From: Variovorax saccharolyticus
GTDB taxonomy: Bacteria > Pseudomonadota > Gammaproteobacteria > Burkholderiales > Burkholderiaceae_C
Reading direction: 5' to 3'
Assembly: GCF_030316765.1 (NCBI RefSeq)
Contig: NZ_JASZYT010000018.1
Location: 1 to 64,000 of the forward strand
Length of the DNA: 64,000 nucleotides
A model generated the notes under the pieces. That model had not been told where the DNA came from, ran no database searches, and saw only the letters and a list, made by a program, of their open reading frames with translations. Positions 33,006-41,668 of the stretch are shown here, piece by piece. Each line of letters begins with the position of its first letter. The stretch's first letter is position 1. The position numbers and the translations under genes were made by a program.

Positions 33006-33995
33006 CTATTGTGCCGCGGGCGCCTGCAGCCAGTGGACGCTGAACAGGCGCTGCGGGTCGGTCCAGACCGCGGCCGGCCGGAAGCCGGCCTTGACCGCCA
33101 GCGCGCGCAGGCCCTCGACCGTGAACTTGTGGGAGTTCTCGGTGTGCAGCGTCTCGCCTTCTTCGAAGCGGAAGCGCTGGCCGTCGAGCATCACCTCCTG
33201 CACCCGGCGGCTCACCAGGTGCATCTCGATGCGACGCAGGGGCGAGTTGTAGAAGGCCGCGTGGGTGAAGCCGGCCAGGTCGAAGTCGGTCCCCAGTTCG
33301 GCGTTGGCGCGGCGCAGCAGGTTGAGGTTGAAGGCCGCGGTCACGCCCTGGGCGTCGTTGTAGGCCGCATGCAGCAGCGCCGGGTCCTTGACGAGGTCGA
33401 TGCCCAGCAGCAGGCCGCCGCCGCGCAGCAGCCGGTGCGCGAGCTGCAGGAAGGCCAGCGCCTCGTCGGGCGAGAAATTGCCGAGCGTCGAGCCCGGGAA
33501 GAAGCCCACACGCTGGCCGGCGCCCTTCTCGCGCGCCGGCGGCAGCACCAGCGGCATCGTGTAGTCGGCCACCACGGGCTGCACCGCGAGGCGCGGATAG
33601 TCGGCGCGCAGGCGCTCGGCGGCAGCCTCGAGATGAGCCCCCGAAATGTCGATCGGCACGTAGCGACGCGGCGACTCGAGCGCATCGAGCAGCAGCCGAA
33701 CCTTGGTCAGCGAGCCGGCGCCGAACTCGATGATCTCGGCATCGGGCCCGATCTGGGCCGCGATCTCGCCGGCGCATTCGGTGAGGATGCGCAGCTCGGT
33801 GCGCGTCGGGTAGTACTCGGGCAGTTCGCAGATGCGATCGAACAGCGCCGAGCCCTCGACGTCGTAGAAGAACTTCGGCGAGATGCTGCGCGCATCGAGG
33901 CTCAGGCCCGCGAACAGCTCGCGCGCGAAGTCGGACAGCGGCGCGGCCCGCTGCGCGGCGCGAAAGGCGTGGAGATTGAAAGCAGGAGTGCCCAT
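33006..33995 (-). CDS. egtD: L-histidine N-alpha-methyltransferase
   Basis: Trimethylates histidine with S-adenosylmethionine to hercynine, the first step of ergothioneine synthesis. 329 aa. The family signature PKFFYDVEGSALFDRI with LPEYYPTRTE is at 40-67, the SAM-binding motif IIEFGAGSLTK at 88-98, and FFPGSTLGNF follows. The start shares one base with the egtB stop (TGATG), giving tight coupling. Length is typical for EgtD. Confidence 0.95.
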   Translation of the reverse strand: MGTPAFNLHAFRAAQRAAPLSDFARELFAGLSLDARSISPKFFYDVEGSALFDRICELPEYYPTRTELRILTECAGEIAAQIGPDAEIIEFGAGSLTKVRLLLDALESPRRYVPIDISGAHLEAAAERLRADYPRLAVQPVVADYTMPLVLPPAREKGAGQRVGFFPGSTLGNFSPDEALAFLQLAHRLLRGGGLLLGIDLVKDPALLHAAYNDAQGVTAAFNLNLLRRANAELGTDFDLAGFTHAAFYNSPLRRIEMHLVSRRVQEVMLDGQRFRFEEGETLHTENSHKFTVEGLRALAVKAGFRPAAVWTDPQRLFSVHWLQAPAAQ

Positions 33996-35242
33996 CAGAG
34001 GTCCTTGGCGAGCCGCAGCCCCGAGAACTGCCAGCGCGCGGCCGGCGGGAAGAAGTTGCGATAGCTGGCCCGCGTGTGCCCCTGCGGCGTCGCGATGCTG
34101 CCGCCGCGAAGCACCAGCTGGCCGACCATGAACTTGCCGTTGTATTCCGCCGCGATGCCGGCCAGCGGCCGGAAGCCCGGATAGGGGTCGTAGGACGAGC
34201 GGGTCCATTGCCACACGTGGCCGCTCATCTGGGTGATGCCGGGCGCCGCGTGCGCGGCCTCCCATTCGAATTCGGTCGGCAGCCGCGCACCGGCCCACTC
34301 GGCGTAGGCCGCGGCCTCGAAGAAGCTCAGCTGGGCCACCGGCGCCTCGGGCTCCAGAGGCCGCGCGCCATGCAGGCCGAAGACCTGCCAGCCCGCTGGG
34401 ACGCCCTGCGAGGCCAGACGCGGGTCGTCGGGCGCAAGCCAGTAGGCTGGTGCGCGCCAGCCCTGCGCCTGCACCGCGGCCCAGCCGTCGGAGAGCCAGA
34501 GCTCGGGTCGCTGGTAGCCGCCATCGGCGATGAACTGCGCGAAGTCGCCGCAGCTCACGAGCCGGTGCGCGATCGCGTGCGGTCGAAGCAGCACCTCGTG
34601 CCGCGGCGTCTCGTTGTCGAAGCAGAAGCCCGGCGCGCCATGGCCGACCTCGACCACGCCGCCGGGCCGCGCCAGCCAGTGCACCGGCGGCGCCGAGGCG
34701 GCGAGCCGCAGCGCCGGGCCGGCCGGCGCGCGATAGGCCGGCAGCAAGGGGTTGCACCAGAGCGCATGCAGGATGTCGGTGAGGATCAGCTCCTGGTGCT
34801 GCTGCTCGTGCTGCAGGCCCAGCGTGAGGATCGGCTCGATGGTCGCCCACTCCACCTCGCCGGCGCGCTCGAGCAGGGACAGCACCGCGCGATCGACGTG
34901 GCGCCGGAAGTCATGCACCTGGTCGATCGAAGGCCGCGTGAGCAGACCGCGCTGCGGCCGCGGATGACGCGGCCCCAGGGCTTCGTAGTAGGAATTGAAA
35001 AGGTAGTGGAAGCGCGGGTCGAACACCTGGTAGCCGCTCGCGTGCGGCTGCAGCAGCACGGTCTCGAAGAACCAGGTGGTGTGCGCCAGGTGCCATTTGG
35101 TCGGGCTGGCGTCGGGCATCGACTGGATGCACTGGTCCTCGGCCGACAGGGGCGCCGCGAGCGCGAGGCTGTGGGCGCGCACGTCCTCGAAACGCTCGCG
35201 CAACGCCTCAGCCGCCGGCAGCTTGGGCCGGATCAAGTTCAT
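33995..35242 (-). CDS. egtB: Ergothioneine biosynthesis sulfoxide synthase
   Basis: Non-heme iron enzyme that joins hercynine to cysteine or gamma-glutamylcysteine using O2. 415 aa. The N-terminal DinB domain carries the iron ligands H51 (KWHLAH) and H145/H149 (HEQQHQE). The C-terminal FGE-sulfatase domain contains LPTEFEWEAAHA, SGHVWQWTRSSYDPYPGF and RGGS. GGAG about 7 nt upstream supports ATG 35242. No egtA or egtC homologue is nearby, so the thiol donor type cannot be settled; gshA 14 kb away could supply gamma-glutamylcysteine. Desulfurase EgtE is not in the window. Confidence 0.95.
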   Translation of the reverse strand: MNLIRPKLPAAEALRERFEDVRAHSLALAAPLSAEDQCIQSMPDASPTKWHLAHTTWFFETVLLQPHASGYQVFDPRFHYLFNSYYEALGPRHPRPQRGLLTRPSIDQVHDFRRHVDRAVLSLLERAGEVEWATIEPILTLGLQHEQQHQELILTDILHALWCNPLLPAYRAPAGPALRLAASAPPVHWLARPGGVVEVGHGAPGFCFDNETPRHEVLLRPHAIAHRLVSCGDFAQFIADGGYQRPELWLSDGWAAVQAQGWRAPAYWLAPDDPRLASQGVPAGWQVFGLHGARPLEPEAPVAQLSFFEAAAYAEWAGARLPTEFEWEAAHAAPGITQMSGHVWQWTRSSYDPYPGFRPLAGIAAEYNGKFMVGQLVLRGGSIATPQGHTRASYRNFFPPAARWQFSGLRLAKDL

Positions 35243-35404
35243 GGGATCTCCAGGTTTTGCTTGACGCTTTTTAGCCCATGCTGACGGGCGCATGCCGTAG
35301 GACAAGGTCGCGCCGGGTCGCGGTGCGGAACGGCGGCGCGGCAGAACGCGCCACTTTGGCACAAGTCGCCGGAGCCTGCCAGGGGTCTGCGTATCATCCT
35401 GCGG

Positions 35405-36763
35405 ATGAGCAATCCCCCGACGACGACGTCCTCCGGACGCCCCCGCGTCCTGATCCTCGGCTGCGGTTTCGGCGGCCTGGAGGCGGCCCGCAAGCTGCAG
35501 AAGGCCGATGTCGAGATCACGATCGTCGACAAGACCAACCACCACCTGTTCCAGCCGCTGCTCTACCAGGTGGCGACCGCGGGGCTGGCGGCGCCATCGA
35601 TCGCCGCCCCCATACGTCTGCTGTTTCGCAGCCAGCCCAACGTCACGACGCTGCTGGGCGAAGTGACGCAGGTCGATCCCGCCACGCGCACTGCGCATCT
35701 GGCCGACGGCAGCCGCCTCGAGTGGGACCACCTGATCGTCGCCGCCGGGTCGACCCACAGCTACTTCGGCAACGACGCCTGGGAGCCGATGGCGCCGGGA
35801 CTGAAGACCCTGGCCGACGCCTTCGAGATCCGCCGCCGCGTGCTGGTGAGCTTCGAGGCGGCCGAGGTCGAGACCGATCCGGTGCGGCGGCGCGCGCTGC
35901 TGACCTTCGCGGTGATCGGCGCCGGCCCGACCGGCGTCGAGATGGCCGGCACGCTGGCCGAGATCGCGCGCCACACGCTCGAAGGCGAGTTCCGCCGCAT
36001 CGACCCCAGCAGCGCCGAGGTGCTGCTGATCGAAGGCGGCCCCCGCGTGCTGCAGGCCATGCCCGAGTCGCTGAGCCAGCGCGCCCTGGAGCAGTTGCAG
36101 AAGCTCGGCGTGCAGGTCAGGCTAAACGCGCGTGTCACCTCCATCGACGCCACCGGACTGCAGATCGCCTCCCCTTTCAGCGACGGCGGCGCCGGTCTCG
36201 GCAGCCACCGCATCGACTGCGGCTGCGTGGTCTGGGCCGCCGGCGTCGCGGCCTCGCCGCTCGGCCGGATGCTGGCCGCGGCCACCGGTGCCGAGACCGA
36301 CCGCGCCGGCCGGGTCAAGGTCCTGCCCGACCTCAGCCTGCCGGGCCGGCCCGATATCAGCGTGGTCGGCGATCTCGCGGCCGCGATGAGCCACCAGCCC
36401 GGCAAGGAGCCGACGCCGGTGCCCGGCGTCTCGCCCGGCGCCAAGCAGATGGGACGCGCCGCGGCCTCGAATGTCCTGCGCCGCATCGCAGGCCAGCCGA
36501 CCGAAGCCTTCCGCTACCGCGACTACGGCAACCTCGCCACCATCGGCCGCAACTCGGCCGTGGTCGACCTCGGCACGCCCTTCGGCCCGATGCGCTTCTC
36601 GGGCAAGCTGGCCTGGCTGTTCTGGCTGTTCGCTCACATCTACTTCCTGATCGGCTTTCGCAACCGCTTCGTCGTGCTGATGGACTGGGCCAGCGCTTAC
36701 TGGAGCTTCCAGCGCTATGCGCGGGTGGTGGCCGACGTCCGCGCCAAGGAGAAGACCGAATGA
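35405..36763 (+). CDS. ndh: Type II NADH dehydrogenase (NDH-2)
   Basis: A 452-aa FAD-dependent, non-proton-pumping NADH:quinone oxidoreductase bound to the inner membrane. Dinucleotide motifs are RVLILGCGFGGLEAAR (FAD) and FAVIGAGPTGVEMAGTLAE (NADH), with HHLFQPLLYQVATAGL near the quinone site. FSGKLAWLFWLFAHIYFLIGF forms the membrane-anchoring C-terminal helix. TATCAT (35392-35397) lies 7 nt before ATG 35405 and no ribosome-binding site is seen, suggesting a leaderless message. It overlaps the RidA-family gene by 4 nt. Confidence 0.92.
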   Translation: MSNPPTTTSSGRPRVLILGCGFGGLEAARKLQKADVEITIVDKTNHHLFQPLLYQVATAGLAAPSIAAPIRLLFRSQPNVTTLLGEVTQVDPATRTAHLADGSRLEWDHLIVAAGSTHSYFGNDAWEPMAPGLKTLADAFEIRRRVLVSFEAAEVETDPVRRRALLTFAVIGAGPTGVEMAGTLAEIARHTLEGEFRRIDPSSAEVLLIEGGPRVLQAMPESLSQRALEQLQKLGVQVRLNARVTSIDATGLQIASPFSDGGAGLGSHRIDCGCVVWAAGVAASPLGRMLAAATGAETDRAGRVKVLPDLSLPGRPDISVVGDLAAAMSHQPGKEPTPVPGVSPGAKQMGRAAASNVLRRIAGQPTEAFRYRDYGNLATIGRNSAVVDLGTPFGPMRFSGKLAWLFWLFAHIYFLIGFRNRFVVLMDWASAYWSFQRYARVVADVRAKEKTE

Positions 36764-37242
36764 CACGCATCGAACAGAAGCTCCAGCGCCTGGGACTCGC
36801 GCTGCCGCCCCCCGCCGCGCCGCCGCCGGGCGTGCTGCTGCCCTTCCCGCCGGTGCGGCTCGTGGGGCGCCGGGCGCTGGTCTCCGGCCACGGACCGCTC
36901 GCCGCCAGCGGCGGCTTTGCCGAGCCGCTCGGCAAGCTCGGGCGCGAACTCACCGTGGAGCAGGGTTTCCAAGCCGCTCAGCTGACCGGGCTGGCGATCC
37001 TCGCGAGCCTGCAGCGCGCCCTGGGCGACCTCGACCGCATCACGGCCTGGGTGCGGGTCTTCGGCATGGTCAACGCCGCGCCGGGCTTCATGCGCATGCC
37101 GGAGGTGATCAACGGCTTCTCGACGCTGATCCTCGAACTCTACGGACCCGAGGCCGGAGCGCACGCGCGCAGCGCGGTCGGCATGGCCGAACTGCCCTTC
37201 AACATCCCGGTCGAGATCGAGGCCGAGGTCGAATTCGAATAG
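36760..37242 (+). CDS. RidA-family (YjgF-like) protein
   Basis: A 160-aa member of the YjgF/YER057c/UK114 superfamily with a Pro-rich N-terminal insertion (LPPPAAPPPG). Canonical RidA deaminates reactive enamine/imine intermediates. The signature arginine-containing C-terminal segment here reads ARSAVGMAELPFNIPVEIEAEV, placing it in the Rid subfamily with HARSAVG rather than classical RidA. The ATGA overlap with ndh implies one operon. Its substrate is unknown. Confidence 0.85.
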   Translation: MTRIEQKLQRLGLALPPPAAPPPGVLLPFPPVRLVGRRALVSGHGPLAASGGFAEPLGKLGRELTVEQGFQAAQLTGLAILASLQRALGDLDRITAWVRVFGMVNAAPGFMRMPEVINGFSTLILELYGPEAGAHARSAVGMAELPFNIPVEIEAEVEFE

Positions 37243-37258
37243 ACGGAGCGCTTTCCAC

Positions 37259-38041
37259 GTGCCAGAACGATCTTCTTCCGCCGCTCGCAACGCCCGCTCC
37301 GCGGCACCCGCGGACGACCCGCCGACGCCGGCCGAAGGCGGCCCGACGCGCAGGCGCGCGCGGCGCGAGCATTCGGACCTGCTCGAGACCCGCATCCTTG
37401 CAGCGGCGATCGAGGAGTTCTCGGAGCACGGCTTCGCCGGCGCCCGGATCGAGCGCGTCAGCGCGGCCGCCGGCACCGTCGACCGGATGCTGTATTACTA
37501 CTACGGCAACAAGGAACGCCTCTACCAGGCGGTGCTGGCGAAGATCTACGAAGACATGATCGCCGCGCAGCGGGCGTTCGTGACGCCCGACGATCCGGTC
37601 GAAGGCATGCGGCAGCTGGTGATGCATTCCTGGGACCACTACCAGTCCCACCCTCACCTGGTGCGCCTGCTGATGAACGAGAACCTGCTGCACGGCAGGC
37701 ACATCCGCCAGTCGGCACAGCTGGAGCGCACCACGCTGCCGCTGGTGCAGACGGTCGAGACCCTGCTCGCCAGCGGTCAGGCCCGGGGCGTGTTCAGGCA
37801 GGACGTGTCGTCCGAGCACGTGCTGATGACGATCATGTCGCTCGGCTTCTTCTACGTCTCGAACCAGTACACCTGCTCGACCTGGATCGGCGCCGACCTG
37901 ATGAGCCGTCCACGGCGCGCGGCATGGCGCAAGCACATCTGCGACGTGGTGCTCGGCATGCTCGCGAATCGCGACGCCCCGCTGCCGGCGACTGCAGCGC
38001 CGAAGACCCGGCGCAAGCCCGCCGCCGCCGCGAAGAAGTGA
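37259..38041 (+). CDS. TetR-family transcriptional regulator
   Basis: A 260-aa repressor-type protein. A basic, Pro/Ala-rich 40-residue leader precedes the TetR_N helix-turn-helix (about 43-90: RILAAAIEEFSEHGFAGARIERVSAAAGT with YYYYGNKERLYQAVL). A C-terminal ligand and dimerisation domain resembling TetR_C follows, then a Lys/Ala-rich tail. GTG 37259 has GGAG upstream. It is convergent with the TIM-barrel, solute receptor and Rieske genes and is the only regulator in that island, so it may control them. Confidence 0.88.
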   Translation: MPERSSSAARNARSAAPADDPPTPAEGGPTRRRARREHSDLLETRILAAAIEEFSEHGFAGARIERVSAAAGTVDRMLYYYYGNKERLYQAVLAKIYEDMIAAQRAFVTPDDPVEGMRQLVMHSWDHYQSHPHLVRLLMNENLLHGRHIRQSAQLERTTLPLVQTVETLLASGQARGVFRQDVSSEHVLMTIMSLGFFYVSNQYTCSTWIGADLMSRPRRAAWRKHICDVVLGMLANRDAPLPATAAPKTRRKPAAAAKK

Positions 38042-39109
38042 TCAGTCCGGCGCCGATGCCGCCCAGGTGTCGCGCACGAAACCCGCGATGGCGGCGTTCT
38101 GGCCGATCAGCGAGAAGCGCGCGTTGTGCGCGTAGTCGGGCAGGTTGATCATCTCCGTCGTGATCCAGCGCAGCGGCGAATCGGCGTGGCTGCGGTGGTG
38201 GGCGAGCACCTTGCGCACCACCTCGCGCGTGCATGCCAGCGCCTCCGGCTTCCAGTCCGAGTGCCATTCGCCGGCCGCCGGCTCGGCGAAGGGATAGAGG
38301 ATGCCTCGACCCGGTTCGCCGGCAGCGTAGGGAAAGATCGAATGCTCGGGCACGGCCGCGACCGCGCTTGCGGGGTCGTTGATCGACCAGAGATTGCGCG
38401 GCCCGTTCGGCGCCACGCTGCGCACCTGCAGCCAGCGCACGATGCCCATCTCGAGCCACTGGTCGACGAAGTTGCCGCGCTGCAAAGGGTCCAGCACGGC
38501 GCGGCCGTCGGCGACATCCTGCGTCAACCCGCAGATCGCGAGCTCCTGCGGATTGCCGATCTTGAAGATCGCATGGCTGTAGTCGAGCGTGAAGCGGAAC
38601 GGAATGCCCCGCCGCTGCACCGCCTGCGCCACCGGAGCGATGCGGCGCGGGTCCTCGCTCCACATGTTGACGTGCAGTTCGAAGGCCGGCTCGACGCCGA
38701 GCGCCATGCCCTGGTCGTAGGCGCGCAGGTAGAAGTCCACCACCTCGTCGTCGGCGATCGGGCGGCCGTCGGCGGCGTGCCAGTACAGCATGATGTTGTG
38801 CGTCGCCGCGCCGATGTCCGAGGCCAGGCGAAGCTTCTCGGCCAGCAGGGGCTCGTCGCGGCCCAGCGCATAGAACCAGCTCGCGGTGTGCACCGGAAGG
38901 CCGAAGCGCTCGATGCAGCGCAGGTAGGCGTCGACCTGGCCCGGCAGCGGCAGACGATCGAAGAAGTCGAAGGCGCCGGTCTCCCGCACCAGCCTGAACT
39001 GCTCCTCGATCGGCGGCTCGACCAGCGACACCGGCGCCGCGAGCGAAGAAGCCTGCGCGCCCCTGCCGTTGCAGCCGATCGGCGGCAGGGTCCCGGCTGC
39101 GGCACTCAT
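38042..39109 (-). CDS. Xylose isomerase-like TIM-barrel protein
   Basis: A 355-aa protein with AP-endonuclease-2/xylose isomerase-type barrel features: FFDRLPLPGQVDAYLRCI, FELHVNMWSEDPRRI, and FTLDYSHAIFKIGNP, whose His, Glu and Asp positions could bind a divalent metal. Such proteins are isomerases, epimerases or lyases of sugar-like or aromatic ring-derived compounds. The exact reaction is unknown. It overlaps the upstream receptor gene by 4 nt (ATGA), so it is cotranslated with the transport receptor, linking it to metabolism of the imported compound. Confidence 0.75.
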   Translation of the reverse strand: MSAAAGTLPPIGCNGRGAQASSLAAPVSLVEPPIEEQFRLVRETGAFDFFDRLPLPGQVDAYLRCIERFGLPVHTASWFYALGRDEPLLAEKLRLASDIGAATHNIMLYWHAADGRPIADDEVVDFYLRAYDQGMALGVEPAFELHVNMWSEDPRRIAPVAQAVQRRGIPFRFTLDYSHAIFKIGNPQELAICGLTQDVADGRAVLDPLQRGNFVDQWLEMGIVRWLQVRSVAPNGPRNLWSINDPASAVAAVPEHSIFPYAAGEPGRGILYPFAEPAAGEWHSDWKPEALACTREVVRKVLAHHRSHADSPLRWITTEMINLPDYAHNARFSLIGQNAAIAGFVRDTWAASAPD

Positions 39110-40311
39110 GGCGCGTTGCGCAGCTTGCGGATCTGCTCTTCGGGCGGCTGCAGTTTCGCGCCGTCGACATAGCTGCCCGAAGGCATCACGCCCTTGCCGT
39201 CCTGCACCGCCGTGCGGCCGACGAAGATGCCCAGCGTCGACTGGTTGTCCTGCGGCCGGAAGACCACCGGGCCGAAGGGCGAGCCGAACTGCAGTCCCTT
39301 GAAGGCCGCGATGAGCTTCTCGGTATCGGTCGAGCCGGCCTTCTGGACGCCGGCGGCGATGGCCTTCACCGTGGCATAGCCGACGATCGAGTTGAGGCGC
39401 GGATAGTCGTTGTACTTCTTCTGGTAGGCGGCCAGGAAGGCCTTGTGCTCGGGCGTGTCGATGTTGGCGTAGGGATAGCCCGTGACGATCCAGTTGACCG
39501 GAGCGTCGCCCTTGAGCGGGTCGAGGTATTCGGGCTCGCCGGTCAGCAGGCTCACGACGTCGCGGCCCTCGAACAGGCCCCGGGTCTTGCCTTCGCGCGC
39601 GAGCTTGGTGAGGTCGCTGCCGAACATCACGTTGAAGATCGCGTCCGGCTTGGCGTCGGCCAGCGCCTGCACCACCGCGCCGGCGTCGATCTTGCCGAGC
39701 GGGGGCGCCTGCTCGGCCACGAACTCGATGTCCGGCTGCACCTTCTTCATGCCCTCCTTGAAGGCGGCCACGGCCGCCTGCCCGTACTCGTAGTTGGGGT
39801 AGACCACCGCCCAGCGCTTCTTGCCCAGCTTGGCGGCCTCCCCGATGACCGAGGAGGCCAGCGCATGGGTGCCCGAACGCAGCCGGTAGGTGTAGCGATT
39901 GCCGTTGTCCCACACGACCTTGTCGCTCAAGGGGCCCGAGGCCAGGAAGAAGACCTTCTTCTGCTTGGCGAAGTCGGTCAGCGCCAGCCCGACATGGGAC
40001 AGGGTGACGCCGGCCAGGATGTCGACGTTCTCGCGCGACAGCAGTTCCTCCGCCATGCGCACCGCGTCGCCGGGATTGCCGTTGTCGTCTCGAAACACCG
40101 TCTCGAGCTTTCTGCCGAGCACGCCGCCCGCGGCGTTCACTTCCTCCTGCGCCAGCAGCCAGCCCTGCTTGTAGGGCACCAGGTTCTGCGGCAGGGCCTT
40201 GTAGCTGTTGATCTCGCCGATCTTGATCGGCGCCTGCGCGGCGGCACTGCCGCCGGCGATGCAGACAGAGGCCGCCAGCAGGCGGGCGGACACGGAGAGC
40301 GCGGTTTTCAT
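39106..40311 (-). CDS. Branched-chain amino-acid-type ABC receptor
   Basis: A 401-aa periplasmic solute-binding protein of the LivJ/type I group (Peripla_BP_6). Signal peptide 1-25 (ends SAAAQA), then IKIGEINSYKALP, the VNAAGGVLGRKLE motif, and GYATVKAIAAGVQKAGS. This family carries amino acids, amides and many aromatic acids. No permease or ATPase genes are adjacent, so it is an orphan receptor or relies on remote components. It lies between the Rieske oxygenase and TIM-barrel genes, suggesting the same substrate pathway. Confidence 0.88.
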   Translation of the reverse strand: MKTALSVSARLLAASVCIAGGSAAAQAPIKIGEINSYKALPQNLVPYKQGWLLAQEEVNAAGGVLGRKLETVFRDDNGNPGDAVRMAEELLSRENVDILAGVTLSHVGLALTDFAKQKKVFFLASGPLSDKVVWDNGNRYTYRLRSGTHALASSVIGEAAKLGKKRWAVVYPNYEYGQAAVAAFKEGMKKVQPDIEFVAEQAPPLGKIDAGAVVQALADAKPDAIFNVMFGSDLTKLAREGKTRGLFEGRDVVSLLTGEPEYLDPLKGDAPVNWIVTGYPYANIDTPEHKAFLAAYQKKYNDYPRLNSIVGYATVKAIAAGVQKAGSTDTEKLIAAFKGLQFGSPFGPVVFRPQDNQSTLGIFVGRTAVQDGKGVMPSGSYVDGAKLQPPEEQIRKLRNAP

Positions 40312-40372
40312 GGCGGGGGGTCCTTTCTGGCGAGAGCGTGGGGTTCGGGGCGGGGGAGCGTCGGGGCTCGAA

Positions 40373-41392
40373 TCAGTTCTTCTCGGCGGCCATCTCCTCG
40401 ACGATGCGGCGCATCTTGATCGACGAGCCGTCGAGCCCGAGATGGATGCGATGCCACTGGCGCGGCTTGTCCTCGTTGCGCTGTATCGCCTCGAGCACGC
40501 GCTTGTCTTCGTTGAACGCCAGCCGCAGGTTGCTGCGCAGGCGTTCGTCGATCTGCGGATCGGCGGGCGAGTTCTTGATGCAGAGCCAGTGCTGTACGCA
40601 GCTGCGCTGGTCGATCGGCGTGATGAAGTGGCAGGCGTACATCTGGATGCAGTCCTCGCGATTCCCCTCCGGCGCGCCGGTGCCCGTGCGGGCCGAGCCG
40701 AAGTCGATCACCGCGATGCTCGGCGCGTGGTAGTGGTAGTAGTGCCAGCGGTCCACATTGCCCCCGAAGTCCTTGAGGCCTTCGAAGATCGGAATGAGCG
40801 GCCCGTCGATGACCCAGCGCCAGGTCACGACCTTGTTGCCCTGGCGTTCGTGCTGCACCCGCGTCTCCTCGCGGCCTGCGCTGGCGAGCGTGCTCTGGTG
40901 CACGTAGACGACGTGCGTCGGATCGCACAGGTTGTCCGCCAGGCTCAGGTAGTTCGACTGCACCAGCAGCGCATCGCCCTCGACCACGCTGTAGCCCGCG
41001 TCGTCGTACTCCGGCAGGTGGAACACCTGGCTGCGATCGGCCCGCGCCGGCTCGCCCATCCACACCCAGACCATCCCCATGCTCTCGGCCGTCGGGTAGC
41101 TGCGCACGCGGAAGCTCTCGGGCGGGCGCGCCATGCCCGGGGCGATGACGCAGCGGCCGCTGCAGTCGAAGGTCAGGCCGTGGTAGCCGCACTGGATGGC
41201 GTCGCCATGCAGCCGCCCGATCGACAGCGGCGCCAGGCGGTGCGGACAGGCGTCTTCCAGCGCCGCGACGCTGCCCTCCTCGGTACGGTAGATCGCGAGG
41301 TCTTCCTCGAGCACGCGCCGGGTGACGATGTCGCGTCCGATGTCTCTCGACCAGGCGAGCGGATACCAGGCGTTGTAGGCATAAGCAGTCAT
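40373..41392 (-). CDS. Rieske-type aromatic ring-hydroxylating oxygenase, alpha subunit
   Basis: A 339-aa oxygenase resembling vanillate O-demethylase/phthalate-type oxygenases. Rieske cluster ligands are C49/H51 (CPHR) and C68/H71 (CGYHG). The mononuclear iron site is DNLCDPTHVVYVH with H160 and H165. It would add oxygen to, or demethylate, an aromatic substrate using electrons from a reductase. No reductase gene is adjacent, so electrons must come from elsewhere. GAGGA upstream supports ATG 41392. A nested palindrome lies 61-102 nt upstream. Confidence 0.92.
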   Translation of the reverse strand: MTAYAYNAWYPLAWSRDIGRDIVTRRVLEEDLAIYRTEEGSVAALEDACPHRLAPLSIGRLHGDAIQCGYHGLTFDCSGRCVIAPGMARPPESFRVRSYPTAESMGMVWVWMGEPARADRSQVFHLPEYDDAGYSVVEGDALLVQSNYLSLADNLCDPTHVVYVHQSTLASAGREETRVQHERQGNKVVTWRWVIDGPLIPIFEGLKDFGGNVDRWHYYHYHAPSIAVIDFGSARTGTGAPEGNREDCIQMYACHFITPIDQRSCVQHWLCIKNSPADPQIDERLRSNLRLAFNEDKRVLEAIQRNEDKPRQWHRIHLGLDGSSIKMRRIVEEMAAEKN

Positions 41393-41452
41393 GAACGGTC
41401 CTCGAGTGCCGACGGGTTGTCTGGAGCGGGATACGCAGAAACCGTGCCAGCG

Positions 41453-41494
41453 TTAAGTAAGTAACTTCTCCATTTGAATGGAGAACATACTTAA
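41453..41494. promoter_or_regulatory. Nested palindromic operator candidate upstream of the Rieske gene
   Basis: The core TTCTCCATTTGAATGGAGAA (41466-41485) has two perfect 9-bp arms around TG. Outside it, TTAAGTA (41453-41459) pairs with TACTTAA (41488-41494). This AT-rich patch in GC-rich DNA looks like a binding site for a dimeric or tetrameric regulator (IclR, TetR or GntR class). The regulator is not identified. Confidence 0.6.
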
Positions 41495-41614
41495 TTTTGG
41501 GGCGAAGGACCACCGGGTTTGCACCGGTCACGGGCGTTCCATGGGTTCCATGCCTGGGGCGGGCTCACGCCGGGGGCGTCATGCATCGCGTCGAGGGGCA
41601 TCCTCGGGCGGCAG

Positions 41615-41659
41615 CGCACACCCGCCCCGGGTGTGCGTCCTGGCTGCGGAAACCGCAGC
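41615..41659 (-). terminator. Two adjacent hairpins downstream of the acyl-CoA ligase gene
   Basis: GCTGCGG-AAA-CCGCAGC (41643-41659, 7-bp stem) and CGCACACCC-GCCCC-GGGTGTGCG (41615-41637, 9-bp stem) follow the ligase stop on the minus strand. Neither has a T-run, so termination would be partial, or rho-dependent with protection from nucleases. Confidence 0.45.
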
Positions 41660-41668
41660 GCCTGTTCC

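Noticed and set aside
35356..35370. TTGGCAC-like sequence upstream of ndh, resembling a sigma-54 -24 element
   Set aside because: The GC of a matching -12 element would fall two bases out of phase, so the spacing does not fit sigma-54.
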